Position numbers and translations under genes: made by a program. The notes below the pieces were generated by a model. The model was not told where the DNA came from. It did no database searches and saw nothing but the letters and a program-made list of their open reading frames with translations. DNA of 64,000 nucleotides from Rhodocyclaceae bacterium (GTDB lineage: Bacteria; Pseudomonadota; Gammaproteobacteria; Burkholderiales; Usitatibacteraceae): the NCBI GenBank assembly GCA_020247545.1, contig JADCIX010000005.1, forward strand, positions 124,001 to 188,000, written 5' to 3'. Shown piece after piece: positions 17,931 through 26,293 of this stretch (position 1 is the first letter of the stretch; each line of letters opens with the position of its first letter).

Positions 17931-18530
17931 ATGTCGTCACGTCTGAAAAAAGCCCAACAGTCCGCTAAGTCAGCCAAAGCCAGCACCCCAGTTGAGCAGA
18001 TCACAGAAAAGCTTGGACAAGTCGCCGCCTCCATATCGGAGCAGCAAATGGCCAAACAAGTGATGGAATCCGCACAGCAAATTTGGCTTGCCGGCTTGGG
18101 CGCATTCTCCAAGACACAGGTCGAAGGCAAGAAGGTGTTCGAAACATTGGTTAAGCAGGGCGAGGCGCTTGAATCACGCACCCGCCACGTGGCTGAGGCA
18201 ACCATAGAGACTGCTCGCGATCAGGCCAGCAAAACCCTAGAAGCAGCTTCCGGTAAGTTCGATAAACTTGAGCAGGTGTTTGAAGCGCGGGTACACAAAT
18301 CGCTCAACCGTTTGGGCGTTCTAACCAGCAAAGACGTTGAACAACTATCCGCGCAAGTTGCGGAGCTGGCGGATAGCGTACGCGCCCTGCTTTCCCAAGA
18401 AAATCGCGCCGGCACAGTCCCCCCAGCGGCCAAGAAGGGCGTCGTCAGAAAAGTTGTCACCCAAAAGGCGACTGCCAAAAGGGCCGTTGTTACAAACCCT
18501 GCCGCGCGTAAGGTTGCCCGCAAGAAGTAA
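17931..18530 (+). CDS. Phasin-family granule-associated protein with Lys/Ala-rich tail (PhaF/PhaI type)
   Basis: The 199-residue product has an amphipathic helical phasin domain (about residues 20-150) with QQIWLAGLGAFSKTQVEGKKVFETLVKQG, the core signature of polyhydroxyalkanoate granule-associated proteins, followed by a coiled-coil-like stretch and a basic tail rich in Lys, Ala, Val and Thr (KKGVVRKVVTQKATAKRA). Basic tails of PhaF-like proteins bind DNA and help segregate granules. No PHA synthase is encoded in the window, while wax ester/TAG genes are, so it may coat neutral-lipid droplets instead; that is inference. A strong terminator follows. Confidence 0.88.
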   Translation: MSSRLKKAQQSAKSAKASTPVEQITEKLGQVAASISEQQMAKQVMESAQQIWLAGLGAFSKTQVEGKKVFETLVKQGEALESRTRHVAEATIETARDQASKTLEAASGKFDKLEQVFEARVHKSLNRLGVLTSKDVEQLSAQVAELADSVRALLSQENRAGTVPPAAKKGVVRKVVTQKATAKRAVVTNPAARKVARKK

Positions 18531-18610
18531 GTTTTCAGCCAGAGACCGAGATAAGCTCTGGTGATATCCCCTCCTCCTCGTCCCGATTCGCAAAGAAAAA
18601 GGACGACCTC

Positions 18611-18642
18611 AAGCCCGAATCGATTGATTCGGGCTTTTTTTG
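18611..18642 (+). terminator. Rho-independent terminator after phasin gene
   Basis: AAGCCCGAATC pairs perfectly with GATTCGGGCTT across a 4-nt loop and is followed by a run of T, 80 bp after the phasin stop. The ACBP gene ends just beyond on the other strand; the A-rich left flank is short, so it acts mainly for the phasin gene. Confidence 0.9.
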
Positions 18643-18650
18643 CGTGGTGT

Positions 18651-18911
18651 CTAACCGCGCAGGACGCGTTCAACCAGCTTGATATATGCTTTTTGCGCGT
18701 CCTCTTGAGTCATGCCCTTTATCTTCGCCCATGCATCGTACTTTGCCCGCCCGACAAAGTCGGTAAAACCCGGTTTGTCGCCACTTACGTCGCCTTCGGT
18801 GCCCTGCTTATAGTGGGCATAGAGGCGAAGCTTCATGTCATTGCCGGGGTCGGACTTTGCCTTGGTCACGTCCTTACTGGCCTTTTCAAACAGCTTTTTT
18901 GTGTCCGACAT
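18651..18911 (-). CDS. Acyl-CoA-binding protein
   Basis: ACBP is a small cytosolic four-helix protein that binds and buffers long-chain acyl-CoA. The 86-residue product matches the family over its whole length: LYAHYKQGTEGD, the KPG motif (SGDKPGF), AKYDAWAKIKGMTQEDA and AYIKLVE. The ATG at 18,911 has a TTGGAGGAAA site; the longer open frame upstream is unsupported. ACBP is scattered in bacteria, and its position between a phasin and a wax ester synthase makes a role in delivering acyl-CoA for storage lipid synthesis likely. Confidence 0.93.
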   Translation of the reverse strand: MSDTKKLFEKASKDVTKAKSDPGNDMKLRLYAHYKQGTEGDVSGDKPGFTDFVGRAKYDAWAKIKGMTQEDAQKAYIKLVERVLRG

Positions 18912-19190
18912 TACGCAATTTCCTCCAAGTTCTCGGTGTTTTTCCCCACTAATTTGCGCCAAGCGTCTGGCTAACGCCCCCGGAAAGGGGTTTGCAGGGA
19001 TGCCTAATGAGGCTAAAGTAACTGTAACTGAATCAGTCGCCCCCTGCAATTTGTCGTGTTTTGGACCGCTCCATACCGCCAATTAGTTTGATTGCAGAGC
19101 AGCGCTGACTTCTGCGTACGCACGGCGGCCTTACCAATGGAGGGGTAAGGCTTATCAAGAATAACATTCGGCAAACGACAAAGATCGATT

Positions 19191-20705
19191 ATGGCGAGCA
19201 TATCCGGCATCCCCTCGTTTAGCGTGCTTGGCCGCGAGCGCATGACAGGCGTCGATACGGCTTGGCTGCGTATGGAGCATCCGACAAATCTCATGATGAT
19301 TGTCGGTGTAATGATGTTTAAGGAGCCTCTGTCTTTCCAAAAGCTCAAGACGACTATCGAACAGCGGTTCTTGAGTTATCCAAGATTCAAGCAAAAGGCC
19401 GTGCAAGACCCAACCGGCGCGTGGTGGGAGAACGACAAGAAATTTGAACTGGCCAACCACATCAAGAAAATCAAGCTGCCCGGCAAGGGTACCAAAAGTG
19501 ACCTTGAGGACTACGTAAGTCGGGCGGCAAGTGAGCCGCTCGATTTTACGAAGCCACTTTGGCAGTTTCACCTGATCGAAAACTATCGCGGCGGCTCCGC
19601 CCTCGTCACCCGTATCCACCACTGTTATGCAGACGGCATTGCATTGGTCTCAGTCATGTTGTCGCTCACCGGCGAATCACCAGAAGCCAGTTTGGTCAAG
19701 CCGAAGAAGACCGACAAACGTCCGCGCGACGAAATGGATTTTTGGACCTCCGTCACCAAACCGATGGCATCAGTGATGTCCGGCGCGATGAAGCTCACCC
19801 GCAGTCTCGTTGAACAGGGCTTGGAAATCGCCAAAGACCCGGCGACTATGCGCGAGTTCGCCACCAAGGGGGTTGAACTCGCCGAGGAGTTACGCAAGAT
19901 TGCGATGATGCAGCCTGATTCCAAGACCCGCTACAAGGGGTTGCTCGGGCGGCAGAAGCGCGTGGCGTGGTGCGACCCGTTACCACTCGCCGAAGTGAAG
20001 GTCATCGGCAAAGCGCTGGGCGCATCGATCAATGACGTACTGCTATCGACTGCGGCAGGTGCACTCCGCGATTATCTCGAGCGCAACAGCGACGATACCA
20101 GGGGCGTTGAGTTACGCGCGGTCGTGCCAGTCAATTTGCGCCCGGTAGAAAAAGCCTACGAACTCGGCAATCAGTTTGGCTTGGTGTTTGTCGATTTACC
20201 AGTCGGCGTCGAAGATCCTCTGGATCGACTCGAAATTGTGCGAACGCGTATGGCAGAACTGAAGGGTTCGTCACAGCCGATCGTCGCCTTTGTACTGCTT
20301 TCGGCCGTAGGCATCGGACCAAAGATTTTGCAAGACCAAATCAGCGGATTAATTGGTCGTAACGCGACCGCAGTCATGACCAACGTACCGGGCCCGCAAA
20401 AGCCGCTCTATCTAGCCGGCTCAGAAATCGACGAGATCGAGTTTTGGGTCCCACAATCTGGTGGCATCGGTATGGGTTTGTCAATCTTGACTTACAACGG
20501 CAAGGTGCAGTTCGGATTGATCACTGACGGCAGACTCGTGCCCGATCCCCACAACATCATCAATCGATTCGCGGACGAATTCGAAAAACTGGTCATGTTG
20601 ACGTTGATGGGGCCATACGGGCCGGAATACGACGGGGCGCTCGAACACTTGTTCGGCGATAAGCCCGCAGCAACCCACTCCGTGCCGAAGAAGCGCAACA
20701 GATAG
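19191..20705 (+). CDS. Wax ester synthase/acyl-CoA:diacylglycerol acyltransferase
   Basis: WS/DGAT enzymes esterify acyl-CoA to long-chain alcohols (wax esters) or diacylglycerol (triacylglycerol) at the membrane/droplet surface. The 504-residue product has the catalytic HHCYADG (HHxxxDG, residues about 143-149), SINDVLLSTAAGALRDYL, TNVPGPQKPLYLAG and GGIGMGLSILTYNGKVQFGL, all conserved in the AtfA family. The N-terminus (DTAWLRMEHPTNLMMI) is also typical. It is surrounded by ACBP, phasin, FadD and fatty acyl-CoA reductase genes, so wax esters are the most likely product. Confidence 0.96.
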   Translation: MASISGIPSFSVLGRERMTGVDTAWLRMEHPTNLMMIVGVMMFKEPLSFQKLKTTIEQRFLSYPRFKQKAVQDPTGAWWENDKKFELANHIKKIKLPGKGTKSDLEDYVSRAASEPLDFTKPLWQFHLIENYRGGSALVTRIHHCYADGIALVSVMLSLTGESPEASLVKPKKTDKRPRDEMDFWTSVTKPMASVMSGAMKLTRSLVEQGLEIAKDPATMREFATKGVELAEELRKIAMMQPDSKTRYKGLLGRQKRVAWCDPLPLAEVKVIGKALGASINDVLLSTAAGALRDYLERNSDDTRGVELRAVVPVNLRPVEKAYELGNQFGLVFVDLPVGVEDPLDRLEIVRTRMAELKGSSQPIVAFVLLSAVGIGPKILQDQISGLIGRNATAVMTNVPGPQKPLYLAGSEIDEIEFWVPQSGGIGMGLSILTYNGKVQFGLITDGRLVPDPHNIINRFADEFEKLVMLTLMGPYGPEYDGALEHLFGDKPAATHSVPKKRNR

Positions 20706-21198
20706 TGACTGTTCGACGCGCGCTGCTCTCGCCAGGGCAAGCACACTGACTGGGCAGGCCCTGTTGGCATTGCTGCGCGACCATCCACGTTACAGCGAGG
20801 TTGTTACACTTGACCGACTGTGACCAATACTCGTCACCTTAAGCCACGGCCACTACAAGTTGATATGGCAAACCTAGCCTGAACATTTCATGGGTCGCCG
20901 GTTGCGTAGAAGGAGGTTGCCTCTGGGCGATTGGCAAACCAATTCGGCTCGTTTCTGTTTTGCTGTGGATGCGGGCTGCAGGTTCGCTCTCGGGCGAATG
21001 GACGGCAATGTTCCGCCTTCCTGCCGAAGCATTGCCCGCTATGCTGTGGTCGGTCAGGCAAAAAATTGCTCGCCTGTTCACCTACTCGCCCGCTTTCGAA
21101 CCCGCCCCCATGAAATGTTCCCGCTAGCTCAACGTCCGCCCGGCGATGCATTTAACAGTGACCCGCCGGACTTGGCGACGACGCATCATTGACAAGTT
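20706..21198. other. 493-bp non-coding region holding an inverted-repeat-bounded segment
   Basis: Short frames occur on the minus strand here, but none has a ribosome-binding site or recognised family. The main structure is the 254-bp inverted-repeat-bounded segment listed separately. It separates WS/DGAT from the convergently oriented dehydratase gene. Confidence 0.5.
20874..21127. repeat. 254-bp segment with 21-bp terminal inverted repeats
   Basis: The left arm (20,874-20,894, CTAGCCTGAACATTTCATGGG) and the right arm (21,107-21,127) are inverse complements with two mismatches; the inner 14 bp (GAACATTTCATGGG) are perfect. The 212 bp inside contain no recognised gene. The layout resembles a miniature inverted-repeat element or other non-autonomous mobile or structured element. 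No target-site duplication is clear. Confidence 0.55.
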
Positions 21199-22149
21199 TT
21201 AATTGTTTGCCCAGGGTAATTTGTCGAGATCCACGTTTCCGCCGGTGATGATAATGCCGACGCGCTTACCTTTCACGTCTAGCGTGCCCTCAAAAATCGC
21301 CGCAAGCGGCGGACAACACGATGGCTCGCAGATAAGTTTTCCGTAATCCCAGATCATGCGCATTGCACGAATGATGTTCTCTTCACTGGTCACACCAATG
21401 GCATCGACATTCGCACGAATATAGTTAAACGTTCGTTCTGAGAGTACGGTCAGGAGCCCATCACAAATGGTCTGCGGCGATTGGCTGGTGACGCGAACGC
21501 CGGAGACGAACGACTTAGCTCCATCATCCGCCCCGCGAGGTTCACCGCCGAACACTTTGATGCCGGGCTTGAGTCCCTTCACAGTGATCGCCGTGCCAGA
21601 TAACAAACCTCCTCCACCGAGCGGCGCGATGATGATATCCAGATTCGGCAGGTCTTCTAGCAATTCCATCGCCGCCGTACCCTGCCCGGCAATTACGTCA
21701 TCATTGTCAAACGGATGAATCATCTCAAAGCCGTACTTGGCAATCTGTTCGTCCACGGCGGCTTGGCGCGCCGCGATATTCGGCGCGCAGTATTGAATGG
21801 TTGCGCCGTATCCTTGAATGGCGCGCTTCTTGGGGGCGGGCGCATTCTCCGGCACCACGACCGTAGCCTTGATTCCCCTGAGGCCTGCTGCCCATGCAAG
21901 CGCTGCGCCGTGGTTGCCCGAGGAATGCGTCACCACACCGCGCCTAGCCGCCTCATCACTTAACCTAAAGATGGCATTACAGGCACCACGCGCCTTAAAC
22001 GCACCAACCTTTTGAAAGTTCTCACACTTAAAGAAAATCTCCGCGCCAACTTCTCGATTAATGTAGTCGCTCTTGAGCCATGGCGTGCGGTGGATGTGTG
22101 GCTTGATACGTTGATGTGCGGCTTGTATGTCGGTGAGCGTAACAGGCAT
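21199..22149 (-). CDS. PLP-dependent threonine/serine dehydratase-like enzyme
   Basis: This is a fold-type II PLP enzyme of 316 residues, short like serine racemase, catabolic threonine dehydratase or 3-hydroxyaspartate ammonia-lyase, with no regulatory ACT domain. The PLP lysine lies in FQKVGAFKARGA, SSGNHGAALAWAA binds the substrate carboxylate, and the phosphate loop is PLGGGGLLSG. It is likely to deaminate Ser/Thr or hydroxyaspartate to the 2-oxo acid. Nothing links it to the neighbouring lipid genes. A dispersed repeat copy lies upstream, between it and the TPR gene. Confidence 0.88.
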   Translation of the reverse strand: MPVTLTDIQAAHQRIKPHIHRTPWLKSDYINREVGAEIFFKCENFQKVGAFKARGACNAIFRLSDEAARRGVVTHSSGNHGAALAWAAGLRGIKATVVVPENAPAPKKRAIQGYGATIQYCAPNIAARQAAVDEQIAKYGFEMIHPFDNDDVIAGQGTAAMELLEDLPNLDIIIAPLGGGGLLSGTAITVKGLKPGIKVFGGEPRGADDGAKSFVSGVRVTSQSPQTICDGLLTVLSERTFNYIRANVDAIGVTSEENIIRAMRMIWDYGKLICEPSCCPPLAAIFEGTLDVKGKRVGIIITGGNVDLDKLPWANN

Positions 22150-22173
22150 GATTAATCAATACCAAAGTAACCA

Positions 22174-22232
22174 TTCGGCGGGCATCCTCAGACCAAATGG
22201 ATTGAAAATGGCTTTAGATAGTAGACTTTTCC
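22174..22232 (+). repeat. Dispersed stem-loop repeat, copy A
   Basis: Begins TTCGGCGGGCATCCTCAG and ends GTAGACTTTTCC. GGGCATCCTCA can pair with the TGAAAATGGC part across a 12-nt loop. Matches copy B (37,943) at roughly three quarters of positions. It lies just after the TPR gene stop, upstream of the dehydratase. Confidence 0.7.
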
Positions 22233-22235
22233 AAA

Positions 22236-23006
22236 TCATTCGTCTTCCAGTTCAGCCCGAGCGCTTTCGATGTCCATCAGTTCCATCGCGTCACGCCCTT
22301 TCATTTTTGCCGCCTTGTCATAAAGCTTGGTGGCCTTATCGACTTGCTGATCGCCGAATAACATTAACAAGCCATTCGCATATTCGATTGTCGCGATTGG
22401 TGACTGCGGGTTAAGCTTGAGTGCTATTTCATAATGCTTCACCGACTCATCCTTGTTGGCACCATACGTGAGCTTGCCCATCATCGCGCCCACCTTGTCA
22501 ATAATCTCCGCATGGTAGGCACCCATCGCAGTGTGCGCGTCGGCGTGCTTCGGGTCAAGCTTGAGCGCCGTTTCAAGCGCAGCCTTGATCTTGCCACCGT
22601 AACCGTCTTTAAGCGCCTTCATCACTGAAATCGATTGGGCGTAGCGCCCGGCTGCATAGGCGTACTGATAATATGCATTCGCGTTGCTCGGCTCTGACTT
22701 CATCAACCCATCCGCCAGTTCCATGGCATCCTGAAACAGCTTGGTTTTGACGGCAGCCTTTTTCTCGACATGATTGGCGTAAATTGAGGTTGCTTTCACC
22801 GCGACCACGTGTCCAGCACCCAACTCTGCCGCCTTGGCAAAATCTCCCGCATGAAATGCGCGCCATGCCTCTTGCAAATCGGCGTCCTTCGGGTAGAGCT
22901 CGTTGTCACCTTTGTGCAGGCCTTCCCATGCTTTTTTCAGCGCGTCGCCAGCATATGTCACTGATTTGCCGTCGACCGGCGTTTTGGCCCATTTTGCGTT
23001 CGCCAT
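22236..23006 (-). CDS. TPR-repeat protein of unknown function
   Basis: The 256-residue product has no signal peptide and is built from tetratricopeptide-like helix pairs, clearest at KIKAALETALKLDPKHADAH and VKHYEIALKLNPQSPIATIE. TPRs mediate protein contacts; no catalytic domain is present. A TetR gene lies 41 bp upstream on the same strand, so the two may be cotranscribed. Its place inside the lipid locus suggests, but does not prove, a related structural or regulatory role. Confidence 0.75.
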   Translation of the reverse strand: MANAKWAKTPVDGKSVTYAGDALKKAWEGLHKGDNELYPKDADLQEAWRAFHAGDFAKAAELGAGHVVAVKATSIYANHVEKKAAVKTKLFQDAMELADGLMKSEPSNANAYYQYAYAAGRYAQSISVMKALKDGYGGKIKAALETALKLDPKHADAHTAMGAYHAEIIDKVGAMMGKLTYGANKDESVKHYEIALKLNPQSPIATIEYANGLLMLFGDQQVDKATKLYDKAAKMKGRDAMELMDIESARAELEDE

Positions 23007-23047
23007 GTTCTCCGTCCTCTCGTTGCTCTACGATTGTCTGTCGTCCA

Positions 23048-23740
23048 TTACTGGGTATAGATTTCCAACAGGTGGTCGAGATGCTCCTTCGCCCCACCAC
23101 CTAGATACGGCGCGATTAAACACATTACTTGATATACACCCCGGGTCAGATGCTTCTCCGGATGATTCTGAATTCCCGCGCGGTGCTTTAAGTTTTCGTA
23201 ATTAAGCCAATAGGTGGCAACAACAAGAATATTCTCGGCGAGTGCCTCGATGATTTTGGTTGTCGCGTTCATGGCCTTGGCCGCTACCAGCGACTCACAC
23301 ATCGTACGAATGGCGTCGCGTTTGTGGCTGATGATGATATTGAAGTGCGACTTAAGTTTGGTATCGCGCGCAAGCAAGTCGTCCAGATTCCGGTAGAGAA
23401 AACGATACTGCCAGATACGCTCGAACATCATGTGCAGATAGAGCCACAGATCTTCCATGGCCGAACCGGCGTCGATGATTGGCCCGGGAGCGATATCGAT
23501 TTGTTTTTCAAATTCCGCAAACAAGTGCCGGATGATTTCGTCCTTGTTGCGGAAGTGGTAATACAGGTTGCCGGGCGAAATGTCGAGTTCATCGGCAATA
23601 TGCCCGGTGGTGACGTTTGACTCGCCGTCCTGGTTAAACAGATCTAGGCTCACCTTCAATATACGTTCGCGAGTGCGCGCCGAGCGGGACGGCAGCGGCG
23701 CTGATGGGGGGCGGAAGCCGTGAGGTGCATAGGTAGACAT
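23048..23740 (-). CDS. TetR-family transcriptional regulator
   Basis: The 230-residue product has an N-terminal TetR helix-turn-helix (TRERILKVSLDLFNQDGESN, then TGHIADELDISPGNLYYHFRNKDEII) and a large C-terminal ligand domain with several aromatic residues (WLYLHMMFERIWQYRFLYRN). Many TetR proteins of this length sense acyl-CoA or fatty acids. Within the lipid locus it is the only regulator, so it is the likely controller of some of these genes. It precedes the TPR gene and follows the patatin gene, all on the minus strand. Confidence 0.88.
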   Translation of the reverse strand: MSTYAPHGFRPPSAPLPSRSARTRERILKVSLDLFNQDGESNVTTGHIADELDISPGNLYYHFRNKDEIIRHLFAEFEKQIDIAPGPIIDAGSAMEDLWLYLHMMFERIWQYRFLYRNLDDLLARDTKLKSHFNIIISHKRDAIRTMCESLVAAKAMNATTKIIEALAENILVVATYWLNYENLKHRAGIQNHPEKHLTRGVYQVMCLIAPYLGGGAKEHLDHLLEIYTQ

Positions 23741-23815
23741 GTCGAAATGTTACACCGTACAAGCCGATCCTAAGCCTGCTCGCATACAAGGTACCCCAAT
23801 ATCGCTCTGGGGGAC

Positions 23816-25171
23816 TTACTGCGGACTGGCCGGAAAAGATGCCCGACGCCTTGTCCGGGCGACGAACCTCTCCAACTCGAGTATCGCGTCGGACAGATCA
23901 AGGCTCGCGTCGTGCAGCCGCTCATACTTCGGCAACTGTCTCGGTCGCCTGAGGAGGCCGCTCTCTAGGGTGCGACTTTTGTCACGCAATACCGCAAGAT
24001 TCAGTGTGATACCGTACTTTGCAAAAATGGGCTCCAGTTCATGCCGACGCTTCAACAAGTCCTGTCGCGTACGCTGATAGGCGTGTTCACAAAGTCGTTT
24101 ACGCGTTGCGTACGAAAACAAATTGGTAAAGAACATTTCGGCGTCGTCGGAAGCCGGCTCAAACAGAACCACATCGCGGTCCTTGTACTGCGTGAGGTAC
24201 TTTTGCAGGCCAACATGCATTCGCGAATGAATTACGGCGCGGAAGGTCTGCGACAAAACCGTAGGCAACCCGCCTGTGGCGAGCTTCCTGAGTTGTCGAC
24301 CGCCCCTGCGCCTTACGTTGTTAGCGTCGTATGGCACGAGCGGATTTACACACAAGACCAGCGCCGCGCCCTCTTCGAGCGCCACCGACGCATTCAGCGT
24401 CTTTTTTAGCGCACCATCCACATAGTGGTGGCCATCGATTTCGACCGGTGGAAACAACCCCGGCAGCGCCGCAGACGCCTGTACAGCCTGCGAAATAGGG
24501 ACGTGATCGTATCCGGGACCGCCAAAACGCACCGACACGCCGGTATCCAGATCGGTGGCTATCGAGTAGAGCTTCCTGTCGAGCTCACGGAAATCGTCGG
24601 TACGCCCAGCCTGGCTAAAAGTGCCATGCAAAAACTTGCGGATGGCTTCGTTTTCAAACACCCCTGTTGGCAACGCCCGTGCAAGCGGCGCAAAACTCTC
24701 CAGCGCAGCGCTGGTGAATGGATGGCGCACCTTTTTGCCCACGTACCCAAAGAGTGCTTCTGCAAATAACGGCGGAAGCATCTTTATGCGGCGAAAATAC
24801 TCGCGAAACGCGGGCCGGAGAAAGACTTCCGGCTTCAACGCGCCGGTGCGTTTGTCGGCCGCTTTGTTTTCGATAAAAAGATGGAAAATCTCCGCTGGCG
24901 ATAACCTATTGGCAAGCCCGGCGGAGATAAAGCTTCCCGCTGAGACACCAACGTAGACGTCCATCTCATTGAGATTTAGCCCATCAAGCGCCTCATCAAG
25001 GGCCATCAACACGCCAATTTCATACATGGCACCAAGCGGGCCGCCTCCAGCGAGCGCCAAGCCGATCTTCGCCCGTGGCGCGCCAACCGGCGGGGATGGC
25101 AAACGCTTGGCCGAGACTCTCTTACGCGCCTGGGCGGCCTTACGGTTAGAGGACTTTTCCGCCACACTCAC
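23816..25171 (-). CDS. Patatin-like phospholipase/lipase
   Basis: The 451-residue product carries a patatin domain with the oxyanion hole GLALAGGGPLGAMYEIGVL, the nucleophile GVSAGSF (GxSxG) and the catalytic aspartate in YVDGALKK. The N-terminus is basic (RKAAQARKRVSAKRL) and lacks a signal peptide; the C-terminus is also Arg-rich. Patatin enzymes hydrolyse acyl esters from phospholipids or neutral lipids, and in PHA/lipid loci they can serve as granule lipases. The start is a GTG with a GGAG site. A terminator for the upstream phasin gene lies just before it. Confidence 0.9.
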   Translation of the reverse strand: MSVAEKSSNRKAAQARKRVSAKRLPSPPVGAPRAKIGLALAGGGPLGAMYEIGVLMALDEALDGLNLNEMDVYVGVSAGSFISAGLANRLSPAEIFHLFIENKAADKRTGALKPEVFLRPAFREYFRRIKMLPPLFAEALFGYVGKKVRHPFTSAALESFAPLARALPTGVFENEAIRKFLHGTFSQAGRTDDFRELDRKLYSIATDLDTGVSVRFGGPGYDHVPISQAVQASAALPGLFPPVEIDGHHYVDGALKKTLNASVALEEGAALVLCVNPLVPYDANNVRRRGGRQLRKLATGGLPTVLSQTFRAVIHSRMHVGLQKYLTQYKDRDVVLFEPASDDAEMFFTNLFSYATRKRLCEHAYQRTRQDLLKRRHELEPIFAKYGITLNLAVLRDKSRTLESGLLRRPRQLPKYERLHDASLDLSDAILELERFVARTRRRASFPASPQ

Positions 25172-25207
25172 TCCGAAGAACTGTTGTGTTTTGCTTCTTG
25201 CCGATAC

Positions 25208-25234
25208 AAAAAAGGGAACATCATTGATGCCCCC
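25208..25234 (-). terminator. Rho-independent terminator after second phasin gene
   Basis: On the minus strand GGGGGCATC pairs with GATGTTCCC (two G-T wobbles) around a 3-nt loop and is followed by six T, about 70 bp after the phasin stop and before the patatin start. The two genes are thus probably separate transcripts. Confidence 0.75.
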
Positions 25235-25302
25235 TTCCGGTCGCTCTAATCAGCCCGCTGCTCAACAAAGCTATCTGGCCGCACAGCCCATTGATGACTG
25301 AA

Positions 25303-25881
25303 CTAAGCGCGCGCGCTGCGGCTGTTCAACTGATTCAATGCCTTCTGCAGGTCAGCCATACGTGTCTGCAATTCACGAATGTTCTTTGCTGACGGCACGC
25401 CAAAGGTGTTGAGTGTCCTGGCAACACGCGTCTCAAACACATGCTCAAGACGAGTCACGCCTTCTTTGGCATTCGCGACTGCGGCGTCGATGGACTTCGC
25501 CACGTTATGTTTCAGGACTTTCTGGCTCTTCTTGGCAAATGCCTTCACTTCTTTGGCAGCGTCATTAGCCTGCGCCTGTGCTGTCAGCGCCGCTTTGTTT
25601 TGGATCTTCTTGCCCTCGCGGACAAACATACCGGTCTTGGCAGCGAGCTTGTCGGCTGCGTCGCCGGTCATGGTGCGTAGCGTGCCAGCCTGCTTTATGA
25701 TTGCTGAGTAGACCTTCACTGCCTCGTTCTGCGCACGCTCAATTGCGGACGCACCGGCACCGATGCCTGCTAGGGCCACGCTACGCGGTGTCATAGTGAC
25801 ACGGGTTGCAGCCGCCTTGCTCGCCGCAGGCTTGGTCGTTGATTTTGTGCGTACATTGCGTTTGGTGACTGTTGTTGCCAT
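25303..25881 (-). CDS. Second phasin-family granule-associated protein
   Basis: The 192-residue product is helical and basic, Ala- and Lys-rich. It has a short basic N-terminal extension (residues 1-30, KRNVRTKSTTKPAASKAAAT), then a phasin-like amphipathic domain and the conserved VTRLEHVFETRVARTLNTFGVPSAKNI, which parallels FDKLEQVFEARVHKSLNRLGV of the first phasin. So the two are paralogues, with the basic region at opposite ends. The ATG is preceded by GGAGTTTCAC. Having two different phasins in a wax ester locus without PHA synthase supports lipid-droplet coating. Confidence 0.82.
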   Translation of the reverse strand: MATTVTKRNVRTKSTTKPAASKAAATRVTMTPRSVALAGIGAGASAIERAQNEAVKVYSAIIKQAGTLRTMTGDAADKLAAKTGMFVREGKKIQNKAALTAQAQANDAAKEVKAFAKKSQKVLKHNVAKSIDAAVANAKEGVTRLEHVFETRVARTLNTFGVPSAKNIRELQTRMADLQKALNQLNSRSARA

Positions 25882-26293
25882 GTGAAACTCCTTGGGTGAT
25901 TGCGCCAGACGATCAGCCGACGAAGAGTCGAGGCGCGATATGGGCCTTACATCAAACTCACTTACGGCAGAACGCCGACAAGTCTAGGCGGAGGGATTAG
26001 AGGATTCACACTAATGGCAACGGCCCGCCTCATGGGAGGAAGACTTAAAAAACCTTACTCGGCGGCTGTTTTCACGCATTTTCGCTTGAAACTGCCCGCC
26101 AGTTAACGACTTTTTGCATTGCCTTACTGCGGCGACTTAAGAAAGTTTGTCGGGCTCCGCTATACGCGTGCCGATGCCGAGCGGCAGGGGAGCAGTGTAA
26201 ACTTAGACCATGCGCATTGCCCGCAAAGGCATACAAGCACTGCGGCTGCAAATAATAAATAGACCAACTGCAACGATTATTGAGGAGTTTTCC
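25882..26293. other. Divergent control region upstream of the acyl-CoA reductase gene
   Basis: No coding sequence was recognised. It must hold promoters for the phasin gene (left) and the reductase gene (right). A repeat copy lies at 26,060-26,115. The reductase ATG is preceded by GAGGAG. Confidence 0.45.
26060..26115 (+). repeat. Dispersed stem-loop repeat, copy F (divergent)
   Basis: CGGCGGCTGTTTTCA pairs with TGAAACTGCCCGCC around a 12-nt loop and is followed by GTTAACGACTTTTT. Overall length and spacing match copies A and B, though the sequence has diverged. It lies between divergent genes. Confidence 0.5.

Noticed and set aside
17931-18530. Phasin as evidence of polyhydroxyalkanoate synthesis in this locus
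   Set aside because: No PhaA, PhaB or PhaC homologue is encoded in the window; the surrounding genes are for acyl-CoA and wax ester metabolism.
20839-21151. Minus-strand frames of about 80 codons in the region after WS/DGAT
   Set aside because: They lie mostly inside the inverted-repeat segment, have mixed composition, no ribosome-binding site and no recognised domain.
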